Origin: Molossus alvarezi
Lineage: Eukaryota; Chordata; Mammalia; Chiroptera; Molossidae
DNA length: 64,000 bases
Direction: 5' to 3'
Assembly (NCBI GenBank): GCA_037176705.1
Contig: CM073887.1
Span: 45,818,001 to 45,882,000 of the forward strand
In this document: positions 12,640-25,019 of the stretch, one piece after another
Layout: each line of letters starts with the position of its first letter
Numbering within the stretch: position 1 is the stretch's first letter
Notes under the pieces: generated by a model
The model's database searches: none
The model's input: only the letters and a program-made list of their open reading frames with translations
What the model was told of the DNA's origin: nothing
Translations under genes and position numbers: made by a program

Positions 12640-13370
12640 TAATAAATGAAAAATAACCAATAGGGTTAAAATATCACCATTTTATTTACACAATGGAATA
12701 CTACTCAGCCATTAAAAGAAGGAAATCTTAATGGACAAAATAAACAAACAAAATAGAAAGAGACTGCCCTGGTCGGTTTGGCTCAGCGTTTAGAGCATCA
12801 GTCAGGGACCAGAGGGACCCGGGTTCGGTTCCCACTAAGGGCACGTACCTCGGTTGCAGTTTGTCCCTGGCCCCAGTTGGGGTCGTGAGGGTGGCAACCA
12901 GTCGATGTGTCCCTCTCACATTGATGTTTCTTTCTCTCTCCCTCCTGCTCTATCTGAAGATAAATGCAAAAATAAATAAAATAAAAATGTCCTCAGTGAG
13001 GATAAAAAAAAAAAAAAGAAAGAAAGAGACTCATAGATACAGAAAACAGACTGACAGCTGTCAGAGTGAAGGGGGGGGTGCTGGGTGGAAAAGGTGAAGG
13101 GATTAAAATTTAAAAAACCGACTCATAGACATAGACAACAGTATGGTGATTACCAGAGGGAAAAGGGGACGGGGGAGGTAGAAGAGGGTAAAAGGTGGAT
13201 AAATGGAGACCAAAGGTGACTTGACTTTGGGTGGTGAACATAGTATAATATACAGATGAACTATTATAGAATTTTACACCTAAAACCTATATAATTTTAT
13301 TAACCAATGTTTATGAATCTCAATAAATTTAATAAAATTTTAAAAAATAAATAAATGTTTTAAATCACCA
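12640..13370 (+). mobile_element. Old L1 3' end, split by a Ves SINE
   Basis: ACAATGGAATACTACTCAGC is the L1 ORF2 end. After the SINE the 3' UTR continues with ACTCATAGATACAGAAAACA and GACTTTGGGTGGTGAACATA, then an A-rich tail. Confidence 0.75.
12766..13020 (+). mobile_element. Ves SINE with 11-bp target-site duplication
   Basis: Full head, body and GTGAGGATAAAA tail. AGAAAGAGACT flanks it at 12755-12765 and 13021-13031. Confidence 0.92.
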
Positions 13371-14112
13371 TTTTTTAACCTACAATAAATTAATAGATCT
13401 AGGGATTGAGCATTAATACTACTAACATCATTAAAAAGAGACAACCAGACATGTGCCTCCTGATGAAAAGGCGTGCCACCATCTAAGATTTAATATATAT
13501 GAAGCAAAAACAAACAGAACTACAAGAAGAAAGAGAACTCTACAATCATAATTCAAGAGTTTAGCACCCTTCTTTAAATAGTCAATAGAACAAGTAGAGA
13601 GAAAATCAGTGAGTATATAGAAGACACTATATACATAGAATATATGTTGTTCTATATGTAGAATAACTCTGCTGATTAACTTGATCTAATAGATACAAAT
13701 AGGCTAATCCACTCCAAACTGTAGAATATACTTTTTCTATACATGCACATGGACATTTCTCTAATATAGACCAGTGTTGGGTCATAAAAATAAGTCTCAA
13801 TAACTTTCAAAATAAATGTCAAACAAAAACCTTAGGGAGTATTTTCTCTGACCTAGTAAAATTGCATTAGAAATTAATAATACTGAGATATCAAAAAACT
13901 CCAGATGTTTGGAAATTGAAAATTACACTTTATTAAATAATAAATTACTAGAAAAACGTGACAATATTTTGAACTAAAATATAATGAAAATAATCTGTGT
14001 GATTCAACTAAAGCAATATTTAGAGAGAATGCATAGCTTTAAATTCTTATATTACAAATGAAAGAAGGTTTAAAATCAACTATCTAAATTTCTACCTTAA
14101 GAAGTTAGGAGA

Positions 14113-14325
14113 AGCCCTAGTCAGTGTGGAGAAGCCCTAGTTGAAGCATTGTCCCCTACACCAAAAAGTGGTGGGTTCAATTCCCAGTCAGGGCAGATAC
14201 CCAGGTTGCAGGGTCAATGCCCAGTTGGAGTTTGTGCCAGAATCAACTGATCGATGTTTCTCTCTCACAGTGATGTTTTTTTTTTTCTCTCTCTCTCAAG
14301 TCAATAAAAAAAAAAAAAAAAATTT
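14113..14325 (+). mobile_element. Ves SINE, diverged
   Basis: GTGGTGGGTTCAATTCCCAG (box B-like), CATCGATGTTTCTCTCTCAC-like block, and a long A tail. Confidence 0.75.
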
Positions 14326-15158
14326 TAAAGTTAGGAGAAAAAAGAAAATTAAATTCAAAGCAAGTAGAAGAAAGAAAATAAAAAAGGTAAGCGCAATAAT
14401 TAATGAAACAAAATATAGACAAGCAATAGAGAAAGTGAGCAAAGCCAAAAGTTTATTCTTTGAAAAGATTTATAAAATTAATTATATTCTAGCAAGACTG
14501 CCCCCCCCCCCAAAGAGGGAAACACAAATTACTAAAATCAGGAATGAAATAAAGGCATCACTACAGATACTACAGAAATAAAATGACAATAAGGGAACCA
14601 AATTAACAAGTTTATGTCAATAAATTTGAGGACTTAGATAAAATAGACAAAGTCTTTGAAAGACACACTTATCAAACCTGACTTAGAGAAAATCTGATTA
14701 CTTCATATCTACTAAAGTAGTTAAATTTGTAAATCACAGAGGAATTCCACTAAATGTTTAAGGATAAAATAGTACTAATTTTAAACTCAGAAAACAGAAA
14801 AGGAGGGAATACTTCCTCACATTTTACAAAGTCAGCATAACTTTGATATCAAAACCTAATACAGATGTTATGAGAAAAGAATATTACAGGCAAGTATTCT
14901 TCATAAATATAGATACAAAAATTGTTAATAAAATATTAGCAAATTAAATCCATAAATACATGTATGATTATTTATATAAAGTCCAAAATATTAACTAGAA
15001 CTAATAAATAAATGACAAGCTATTTGCTCAACATACAAAAATCAATTGCAGTGCTTATACTAAAAGCAAAAGAGTAAAACTAAAGTGGAAAACAGGACTA
15101 TTTACAATAGTATTAAAAACATAAAATAATAATATATTTAACAAAATATATGCACAAC

Positions 15159-15162
<4 letters not shown>

Positions 15163-15194
<32 letters not shown>
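15163..15194 (+). repeat. (CA)n microsatellite
   Basis: Uninterrupted CA dinucleotides, about 16 units. Confidence 0.95.
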
Positions 15195-15196
<2 letters not shown>

Positions 15197-15929
15197 TAAC
15201 ACCTTTGCTAAGAAGACTTAAATAAATGGTGTTCGTGAATGTGAAGACTCAGTATTGATAAGATAATTCAGTAATTTTTATGAAAAATCAAGAGCCTAAA
15301 ATAGTCAAAACAACATTGGAAACAAAAAACAGTTTGGAAGATGGCTACAGGCAGGACCGAAGAAAGGGTGAGTGTGTGAGAGAGTGAGCAAGTGTGTGAG
15401 AGAGTGTAAGTGGACGTGAAGGTGGATGACCAAACCCAACAGCGCAGAGCCACAGAGCAGAAGGTTCCTGGGCTGTGGACGGAGCAGCCGGCTACCTCGG
15501 TAAGCGGCCCTTCAGGGCGATTCACCCTGCACCACGGGGAGGTCCCACCATTTTGGAAGATCCCGGGTCTTCCCTGGGAGGAGGCAGTGGGAGCGGTTAG
15601 GGCCGAGAAACCTGAGCCATCAGCACACCTGGCACCATTGGACCAGTGGAAACTGTGTCAACACAGACCGGTGCACAGTAGTGGAGCTCCCAAGGTGCTG
15701 GTCACCAAAGGCACGGACAGCCCAGAGTCCAGCACCATCCCCCATAGTAGCAGCCCAATCAGAGTCCAGATATACCCCCAGCAACAGAGGCTGGGGAGCA
15801 AACATTTATACCCAGGCAACAGAAGCACAAACCAGCAGCTGAGACCCACCCCCAAAAACTACAGCAAAAGCTGAGCAGGAGTTGAGCCCCACGGGGCAGC
15901 AGCACTCCCCAGCTGCCAGCAGTGGGACC

Positions 15930-16400
15930 TGGGTCTCCACAGAGGCCTGTACAGTCCAGTAGCCCACAAGTGCAGTGGGAAACCGGAGCCCAAAAGAGAC
16001 TGGTGCAATCCAGCTGCCCACCCATGGGAACTGCGGAGTGCAGGGGCACAAGAGAGGCCTGTGCCACCCAGCAGGGACTGTGTAATCCAGTTACCCGCAG
16101 GACCTGCAGGGTGCTGAAGCACCAGAAAGGCCTGTGCAACCCAGCAGGAACTGTGTGATCTAGTTACCCACGGGGCCTGTGGGGTACTGAAGCACCAGAG
16201 AGGCCTGCGTGACCCAGCAGGGACTGTGCCATTCAGTTACCCGTGGGACCTGTAGGGTACTGAAACACCAGAGAGCCTGTGAGAAACAGCAGCCCATGAC
16301 ATAGGTATAGAGCCAAGTCCCCAAAGGGACTGTGCGATCCAGTTACCCGCGAGACCTGCAGGGTACAAGGACACCAGAAAGGCCTATGCGACCCAGTTGT
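15930..16400 (+). repeat. 73-bp tandem repeats in the L1 5' UTR
   Basis: Units start with GCCTGTGCCACCCAGCAGGG-type sequence at 16057, 16130 and 16203 (exact 73-bp steps), then at 16275 with an insertion. Shorter degenerate units precede from about 15930. This parallels the monomer promoters of rodent L1s, though whether these drive transcription is unknown. Confidence 0.85.
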
Positions 16401-17185
16401 GCACAAGATAGGCTTAGAGGATGTGAAAATGGATGTGGAGTGAATAGAAGCTCTGCAGACGATCTCCCAGGACCAAACGGGAATTACAACTAAAATAAAA
16501 ACAAATCCTCAGAAAAAAGCAACAGAAAAGCAGCAGGACAGGACCATATAACCAGGGACACTGATAGGATCTGCTAAGGCATGAGAGGGTGGCAGGCTGG
16601 GCACCCACAGACAGCAGCAGTCTTAGCTGTGAGCAGTGCCCTTGGGGAATAAAGACCAAGCCCACTCCACAGCACAGAGAGCCAGGACAGAGCACTAAAA
16701 TAGCCACAGCCACTCAACTAGGGGCTACTGCAGAGGGAGGACAGACTGGGCTGGAATTCTGTGGGGACACCCGGGATTTGGAGAGCACTCAGAGTTTTTG
16801 CTGAGTTTTGGCCACAAAGGACGGTGGCCAGTGTGCTCCTTCCCACAGCTGTGGGGAAAAGCAGCAGCCGCACCCCCTTGGAGATTCAGCCTTTCCCAGG
16901 TGAGGGAAAGAAATGCAAATTGAGGCTCATTAATAACCAGCATCTATCCCACCCTCTGGAAATCCTCTTATGCAGAACACCATGGCTACATTTTAAGGTA
17001 CTGAGTAACTGAGACTACTAGCCCCCAGAAAAAAGCTAGAGGATAACTGAACCTTTCGTGGGCTTGCCAATCTACTCAAGAAAATAACAGTGGTGTTTAA
17101 CGTCCAAACCCAGTAGAGGAACCCAGAAAATAGCAGAACACCAACACCCACAGAGAAAATTTGGCAGGCTCCAAAACCCACTGAG

Positions 17186-18084
17186 ATGGTCAAAATGATG
17201 AAACAAAAAAACAAATCCCAAATGAAAGAACAAGAGAACTCTATCAAAGATGAGATAAATAAAATGCAGCTAAGCAAATTATCAGAGGTAGATATCAGAG
17301 CCATGATCTTGAGGAAGCTCAATAGCATGAGTAAGGACATCGGCACCATGAATAAAGATATAGAAACATTGAAAACCAACCAAGTGGAAATGAAGAATGA
17401 CATAGCAGAAATTAAGAACACATTGGAAGGACTAACCAGCAGAGTAGAGAAAGCTAAGGACTGGATCAGTGAATTAGAAGACAAGGTAGAAAAAAATCAA
17501 CCAATTAGAAAACCAAAAGGAAAAAAACAATTAAAAAACAAGAAGACAGCTTAAGAGAACTGTGGGACACCTGCAAACGGATTAACATTCGCATCACAGG
17601 AGTCCCCAAAGAGGAAGAAAATTGGCAAGGTTTAGAGAATATATTTGAAGAAATAGTGACAGAAAACTTTCCTAACTTGGTGAAGGAAGAAGGCATTGAA
17701 GTTCAAGAAGCACAGAGAGCCACAAGTAAGAGGAACCCAAACAGGCCCACACCAAGACACATAGTAATTAAAATGCCAAAAATTAAAGACAAAGAGAGAA
17801 TCCTAAAGGCAGCAAGAGATAAGCAACAGGTTACCTACAAAGGAAACCCCATAAGGCTCTCAGCTGACTTCTCAACAGAAACACTACAGGCCAGAAGGGA
17901 GTGGCATGAAGTAATCAAGGTCATGAAAAACAAGGATCTGAATCCAAGACTACTCTATCTAGCAAGGCTATCATTCAAAATAGAAGGTCAAATAAAGAGA
18001 GTTCCAGACAAAAAAAAAAAAAGGCTAAGGGAATATATTAACACTAAACAAGCATTGCAAGATATGCTCAAAGGATTGCTGTAA
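17186..18084 (+). pseudogene. L1 ORF1 (RNA-binding chaperone), frameshifted
   Basis: Starts with ATG (MVKMMKQKNKSQMKEQ), runs through a heptad-rich coiled coil, then shifts frame in an A-rich stretch near 17525-17545 and stops at TAA (17552). The RRM and C-terminal domain continue in another frame to 18084 ([51 protein letters not shown]). The family forms trimers that coat L1 RNA. One indel explains the break. Confidence 0.9.
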
Positions 18085-18129
18085 TTAGTAGAAGAAACAG
18101 GAAGAAAAATAGAACCACACTAAACAAAA

Positions 18130-20396
18130 CTGGCAATAAATAAGTACATATCAATTCTCACCTTAAATGTGAATGGTTTGAATGCTCTGATAAAAAGACA
18201 CAGAGTAGCTGACTGGATAAGAAAGCATGACTCATATATATGTTGTTTACAAGAGACCTACCTCACAACAAAAGACTCACATAGGTTGAAAGTGAAGGGA
18301 TAGAAAAAAATCTTTCAAGCAAATGGAAAGAAAAAAAAAAAAAAGCTGGGTTAGCAATACTCATATCTGATAAAGTAGATTTCAAAATGAAGGCCATAAC
18401 TAGAGAAAAAGAAAGCCACTACATAATAGTGAAAGGATCTATCCAACAGGAAGATATAACCTTGGTAAACATATATGCACCCAACATAGGAGCACCAACA
18501 TATATTTAAAATCTTTTGGAGAACTTCAAAGGAGAAATCAACAGCAATACAATCATAGCGGGGGACTTCAATACCCCGCTGACATCACTGGATAGATCTT
18601 CTAGACAAAAAATTAACAAGGAAACACGAATTCTAAATGAAGCACTAGGTCAAATAGGTTTAATAGATATCTACAGAGAATTACACCCCAAAACTGCAGG
18701 ATTCACATTCTTCTCAAGTGCACATGGGACATTCTCAAAGATAGACCACATGTTAGGGCACAAACTAAGTCTCCACAAATTCAAGAAGATTGAAATCATA
18801 TCAAGCATCTTCCCAGATCACAATAGCATGCAACTATAAATCAATTGCAACAAGAACATGCAAAGACATTTGAACACATAGAGGCTAAATAGCATGTTAT
18901 TGAACAATGAATGGGTTACAATGGAGATCAAGAAAGAAATTGAAAACTTCCTGGAAACCAATGAAAATGAACACACAACAACACAAAATCTATGGGGTGC
19001 AGCGAAAGCAGTTCTGAGAGGGAATTTCATAGCTCTACAGGCCTACCTCAAGAAGCAAGAAAAATTTCTAATGGACTATCTAACCTCACAACTTTAAGAA
19101 CTAGAAAGCAAACAAAAAGAAAACCCCAGAGCAAGTAGAAGGAAGGAAATGGGACAGATTAGAGCAGAAATAAATGACATGGAGACCAAAAACACAATTC
19201 AAAGGATCAATGAAACAAAGAGCTTGTTCTTTGAAAAGATAAGTAAGATTGATGCACCCTTAGCTAGACTCACCAAGAAACAAAGAGAGGGAACCCAAAT
19301 ACACAAAATCAGAAATGAAAGAGGAGAAATAATAATAGACACCACAGAAATACAAAGGATCATTAACAAATATTATGAACAATTATATGGCAACAAATTT
19401 GACAAGCTAAGAAAAATGGACGAATTTCTCCCAAAACTGAACCGGGAAGAGATAGAAAACTTGAACAGACCAATAACAACAAAAGAAATTGAAGATGTAA
19501 TCAAGATTCTACCAGCAAACAAAAGTCCAGGCCCAAACAGCTTCACGGGGGAATTTTACCAAACATTCAAAGAAGAACTAACACCCATTCTCCTCAAACT
19601 ATTTCAAAAAATTCAAGAAGAAGGAAGACTCCCAAACTCATTTTATGAGGCTAGCATAATTCTAATTCCAAAACTAGAAAAAGACACTACAAAGAAAGAA
19701 AACTACAGACCAATATCACTGATGAACATAGATGCCAAAATTCTGAACAAAATACTAGCAAATCAAATCCAGCAATACATCAAAAAAATAATTCACCATG
19801 ACCAAGTGGGATTCATCCCAGGGATGTCAATAAACATGATACACCACATAAACAAAATGAAAAATAAAAATCATATGATCATATCAATAGATGCTGAAAA
19901 AGCATTTGACAAAATCCAGCATCCATTTCTGATAAAAACGCTCAGCAATCTGGGAATAGCGATTATATCTCGACATAATAAAGGACATATATGAAAGACC
20001 TACAGCCAACATCATACTCAATGGGAAAAAACTAAAAGCATTTTCCTTAAGAACAAGAACAAGACAAGGATGCCCACTTTGTCACTCTTATTTAACATTG
20101 TACTGGAATACTTAGCCACAGAAATCAGACAGGAAGAAAAATAAAAGGGATCCAAATTGGAAAGGAGGAAGTGAAACTGTCATTATTTGCAGATGAATTG
20201 ATATTATACTTAGAAAACCCCAAAGACTCCATCAAAAATTTACTAGACTTAATAAATGAATTTGGCAAAGTAGCAGGATACAAAATTAACGTCAAGAAAT
20301 CGATGGCAGCCGGGGAAAGGGTGGAGGGGGGGTAGGGTGGGGGTGCCAATGGGGTAAAAAGGTAAAATATCTGTAGCAAAAATAAAAAATAAAAAA

Positions 20397-20431
<35 letters not shown>

Positions 20432-22082
20432 AATAAAAAAAATAAAAGACTGGAAGAAAAAAAAAAAAAAAAAAAGAAATCGATGGCATTCTTATACACC
20501 AATGATGAACTCACAGAAAGAGAAACTAACAAAACAATCCCATTTACATTGCAGCAAAAAAAAATTAAGATACCTAGGAATAAACCTAACCAAAGAAATA
20601 AGGGACCTATTCGCAGAAAACTACTGGTCATTGAAAAAAAATAGAGGAAGACATAAAAAAGTGGAAGCATATACCTTGTTCATGGATTAGAAGAATTAAC
20701 ATCATTAAAATGTCCATATTACCCAAAGCAATCTATAGATTTAATGCAATCCCCATCAAAATACCAACGGCATACTTCACAGAACTAGAACAAATACTTC
20801 AAAAATTCATATGGAACCAAAAAAGACCTCAAATAGCCACAGCAATCTTGAAAAAGAAGAACAAAGTAGGAGGGATCACAATCCCAGATTTCAGGTTATA
20901 CTACAAAGCCACTGTACTCAAAACAGCCTGGTACTGGCACAAGAACAGGCATATAGACCAGTGGAACAGAACAGAGAATCCCGAAATGAACCCACAGCAA
21001 TATACTCAATTAATATTTGACAAAGGTGGCAAGAGCATACAGTGGAGTAAAGACAGCCTCTTTAATAAATGGTGTTGGGGAAATTGGACAGCTACATGCA
21101 AAATAATGATACTAGACCATCAACTCACACCATACACAAGAATAAACTCAAAATGGATAAAAGACTTAAATGTTACTCATGAATCCATAAAAATCCCAGA
21201 AGAAACTGTAGGCAAGAAAATTTCAGACATCATATGCAGCAGAATTTTCACTGATACATTACCTAAGGCAACAGAAACAAAGAAGAAAATGAACACATGG
21301 GACTACATCAAACTCAAAAGCTTAAGCACAGCAAAAGATACAATCATCAAAATAGAAAGGCAACCCACTGTATGGAAGAGCATAATTGTTAATAATATAT
21401 CAGATAAGGGGTTAATTTCCAATATATATAGGGTGCTCATACAACTCAACAAATGGAAGACAAAGAACCCAATTAAAAAATGGGCAGAGGAACTAAATAG
21501 ACAAACAGGACATACAAATGGCTAAGAGACATATGAAGAAATGCTCAACATCACTAATCATCAGAGAGATGCAAATTAAAACAACAATGAGGTACCACCT
21601 CATACCTATCAGAATGGCCGCCATCAACAAATCATCAAACAACAAGTACGGCGAGGGTGTGGAGAAAAGGGGACTCTAGTACACTGCTGGTGGGAATGCA
21701 GACTGGTGCACTATGGAAAACAATATGGTGTTACCTCAAAAAATTAAGAATTGAACTTCCATTTGACCCAGTGATCCCACTTCTAGGAATATACCCTAAG
21801 AAACCTAAAACACCAATCAGAAAGAATATATGTACCCCCATGTTTGTAGCAGTGCTATTTACAATAGCTAACATCTGGAAACAGCCCAAGTGTCCATCAG
21901 CAGACGAATGGATAAAAAAGCAGTGGTACATATACACAATGGAGTACTATGCAGCTGTAAGAAAGAAAGATATCTTATCCTTTGAGACGACATGGAAGGA
22001 CCTGGAAAGTATTATTCTAAGCAAAACAAGCCAAACAGAGAAAGACAAGTATCATATGATCTCTCTTACTTGTGGAATATAA
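18130..22082 (+). pseudogene. L1 ORF2 (endonuclease-reverse transcriptase), broken
   Basis: The expected ATG is CTG at 18130-18132, followed by the normal AINKYISILTLNVNGLN. Endonuclease pieces: LQETYLTTKDSH, GDFNTPLTSLDRSS (about 18560) and [15 protein letters not shown] pieces: [15 protein letters not shown] (about 19520), FADE at 20186-20197 where FADD is expected, and a C-terminal Zn-knuckle region ending at 22082. Stops include one in the endonuclease (about 18300), and a small L1 insertion lies at 20309-20473. Confidence 0.9.
20309..20473 (+). mobile_element. 5'-truncated L1 3' end nested in L1 ORF2
   Basis: A 165-bp insert of G-rich L1 3' UTR sequence (GGGTGGAGGGGGGGTAGGG, AAAATATCTGTAGCAAAAAT) with an (AAAT)n and poly(A) tail. 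It is flanked by identical 15-bp AAGAAATCGATGGCA copies at 20294-20308 and 20474-20488. Confidence 0.93.
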
Positions 22083-22370
22083 TGAACTTAACAGTCTGAG
22101 GAATGGGGTAGTCCCAGAGACGTGGAATTGGGGTACAGACTGACAATCCCCAGAAGATGGGGTGGTGGAGAAGAAATAAACCACAGAACTTATATGCATG
22201 TATGCATGAACAATGGACATGGACAACCAAGCTGGGGACAGGGCAGGGAGGGAGGGGAAGGGAGGAATCAGTGGGGGAGGAGAAACATCTGTAAGAAAAT
22301 AAATAATTAATTTTAAAAAGTGGAAAAAAATAAATAAAAATACATTAAAAAACACACACACTGTTGGAAG

Positions 22371-23660
22371 ACTTCTGCTTTCTGATTTAAAGAAGTGCTG
22401 TAATCTTACACTAATGAAGACAATGTGATTTTGGTATTAAAACAACCAAATAGATCAATGGAATACAAACTAGAAACTTCAGAAATAGGCTCACAAATAT
22501 ACTGTCCATTGATTTTTAACAAAGTCATCATGGTAATTTAATGGGTAGGGTGTTTTCAATAAACAGTGCTGGAAGAACTGGATACATATGTGGGGAAAAT
22601 GAACCTTGACACCCTACTTCATGCCACACACAAAATGTTGAGATGACCATAGTCTAAATTAAAAGCCAAAAGTATCAAGTTTCTGGAAGAAAATGGGAGA
22701 CTATCTTTGCAACTTTGTGTTAGGTCAAGTCTTCTTAGAAATGGCATAAAAAGCCCTAACTATGAAAAACTGTTATGTTGGATTTCATCAAAAAATTTTA
22801 AACTGTTCATCAGAAGATGTCAAGAAATCAAAAGGCAAGTAAGTCAAAGACTGGGAGAAAATATTTGCAACATATTCACCCAATGAAGGATTTCATTTCA
22901 GCATATATAAACAACACATACAATTCAATTATAAAAAGCCACACAACCCAACTGAAAAATGGACTAAACACTTTAGGAGACACTTTATTTAAAATAGTAA
23001 TATGAATGATCAACAGGCACATGAAAGGATGCTCAGCATCATTAGCATCAGGAAATAGAAACTAAAACCACAATAAGATACCACTTTACACCCATTAGAA
23101 ATAAAATCATACATTGCTAGTGGCATGTAAAATGGAATTCAAGAAAAGCAGTTTGGCAGTTCCTTATAAAGTTAAATATACACATTCCCCATGACCTAGA
23201 AATCCCACTTTTAATATTTAGCCATAACTAATGAAGAAATATATCCATAAAAAGACTTGTACAAGAATGTTTATAGCAGTTATATTCATAATTTTCCCTA
23301 GTTAGGAACAGTTCTAATATCCATCAACAGAAGAAGAGAGAAACCAATTGTGGTATACACATTCAAACACAAAAAGTACATATTGTGTGATTTCTTTTAT
23401 ATGAAATTGAAGGACATATAAATCACATGATAGAAATCAAAACAGTGATTATTCATAGGTGGTAGGGATTCTCTGGAAGGGGACAAAAAGAAATTTTCTA
23501 GATGATGGAAATATGTATTATTTTGATTGTAGTGTTTGTTGCCTTGTATATACATGTGTATTTTGTGTGAGATGTCAAACTTACCACTGTGCACTTAAAA
23601 TCTATGCATTTCATTTTATGCTAATTTTGATTCAATACAAGTGAAAATAAATACATTTTT
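22371..23660 (+). mobile_element. Old L1 ORF2 remnant, right part
   Basis: Continues the element cut at 15340: AACAACCAAATAGATCAATGG, GATGTCAAGAAATCAAAAGG and CCATCAACAGAAGAAGAG mark degraded ORF2, followed by a 3' UTR and an A-rich end near 23660. Confidence 0.75.
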
Positions 23661-23669
23661 AAAGTAATT

Positions 23670-24050
23670 TTTTTTAAAGAACTTATAGAAGATGCAAAAA
23701 GGTGTGCCTTCAGTCTTGATTTAGCCTGGAATTTTAACTATATTCTATTTGAAACTTTACGCCAAAACCACAAGTGAATTCCATGTGATGTCAGCTCAGC
23801 TTGGTGGATGCTTTCCCAGCTTCCTTTCCTTCTAGCTCTTTGTCTCTCCCTGTGGCAGGGGAGCAATATCTGGGAAAGGTCTTTTGGCCTTTCTCTTTGA
23901 CCGTGCTCCAACACTCTTCTTGAGGGACTGACGTCCTTTTGTTTTGGCAATAGGTCTCTGATGGCTTCACAAGCCCTGCAAGCTGATTTTACCCCATAAA
24001 CAATGCCCCCATTGATCTTCTTCCCAGCCCACTGCCACTGGCCAGCTTAA
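23670..24050. other. Intergenic, no feature recognised
   Basis: Unique-looking sequence without a credible open frame. Confidence 0.4.
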
Positions 24051-24600
24051 CCCTGCTTGATTTCTCACCTGGATTTCACAACACTCTCCAATTGTCTGCC
24101 CCTCCAATACATAGCAAGGAGATCTCTCCATCTAACGTGTGATTCTGCTCCTGTCACTCTCCTGCTTTAAGTTCTTCTGTGGCTCCCTAATACCTACAAA
24201 ACAGAATTTAAATTCCTACCATTGGAAAAGCCCATGATCAGGCCTCTACCTATTTCCCCAATTACTTTTCTCTAGTATTTATTGCTCTAAAACTATGCAT
24301 CCTCTCTCTTGTGTCTGCACATTCTATTCTTGGGAGAGCCCTGCCTCTCCCCTCTGCTCCCCAATCAGGATGGTCATGAAAACTTCTCATCCATTAAGAC
24401 CCACGTTGATGAAATCTTTCTCACACCTCGAGCATAGACAGGCTCTCATTATCTACTCACCACATTGTATTGTATCCATTTGTTAACTAGTCTGTATGCT
24501 TCCTGAAAGCAGGCTGGTTTATATATACATATCTTTTCATTTTCTTAACATTCAGCCCCTGGCTCAGGATCATTTGCTCAATGAATAAATGAATGAATCA
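24050..24600 (+). repeat. L2 LINE 3' end
   Basis: Characteristic L2 phrases: CCTGCTTTAAGTTCTTCTGTGG, TTTAAATTCCTACCATTGG, CCATTAAGACCCACGTTGATG and a final CTCAATGAATAAATGAATGA. Confidence 0.75.
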
Positions 24601-24663
24601 GAGAGAGAAAGGGAAGGAGTGAATGAGCTCACTCACTTTGGGAGTTTTCAAGAGCAATTTCTT

Positions 24664-24874
24664 TTCTTTTTCTTTATTGGTTTTAGAGAGTGAGGAAAGG
24701 AGAAGGAGAGAGACAGAAACATGGATGAAAGAGAACATCGATTGGCCACCTCCTGCACGCCCCCTACTGGGGATTGGGCCCACAACCTGGGCATGTGCTC
24801 TGACCAGGAATCGAACCAGCAGCCTCTCGGTGCAGGGGTTGACACTCAGCCACTGAAACCACACTGACCAGGCT
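24664..24874 (-). mobile_element. Ves SINE (VES1 subtype) with 15-bp target-site duplication
   Basis: CAAGAGCAATTTCTT occurs at 24649-24663 and at 24875-24889. The complement of the VES1 head lies at the right end. Confidence 0.93.
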
Positions 24875-24961
24875 CAAGAGCAATTTCTTAAAGTACAATC
24901 CCTCTTTCCACACACAGGCAAGAATCTCATCAAAGTCCACTTAGTTCAGGTTTACATTTAA

Positions 24962-24963
<2 letters not shown>

Positions 24964-25005
<42 letters not shown>

Positions 25006-25006
25006 C
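24964..25006 (+). repeat. (TCTA)n microsatellite
   Basis: About ten TCTA units followed by CCCTCCCTCCC. Confidence 0.95.
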
Positions 25007-25019
25007 CCTCCCTCCCATT

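Larger units (their letters stand above)
13390..15340 (+). mobile_element. Old L1 ORF2 remnant, left part (resumes at 22371)
   Basis: Degenerate L1 endonuclease/RT-region sequence, e.g. AGCAAAAGAGTAAAACTAAA, interrupted by a Ves SINE and by a CA microsatellite at about 15163-15194. It breaks at 15340, where the younger L1 begins; its continuation starts at 22371 with ACTTCTGCTTTCTGATTTAA. Confidence 0.7.
15341..22360 (+). mobile_element. Near-full-length L1 retrotransposon, inactive
   Basis: Order on +: 5' UTR with 73-bp repeats (15341-17180), ORF1 (17186-18084), ORF2 (18130-22082), 3' UTR with G-rich run, then an A-rich tail. It is flanked by AGTTTGGAAG (15331-15340) and CTGTTGGAAG (22361-22370), a degenerate duplication. 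The old L1 sequence is split exactly between these. Inactivated by an ORF1 frameshift, loss of the ORF2 ATG, internal stops, an altered RT motif and a nested insertion. Confidence 0.92.

Noticed and set aside
15930..16400. Regular repeats that could suggest a CRISPR-like array or satellite
   Set aside because: Units are contiguous 73-bp tandem copies without spacers and lie at the 5' end of an L1, so they are L1 5' UTR monomers.
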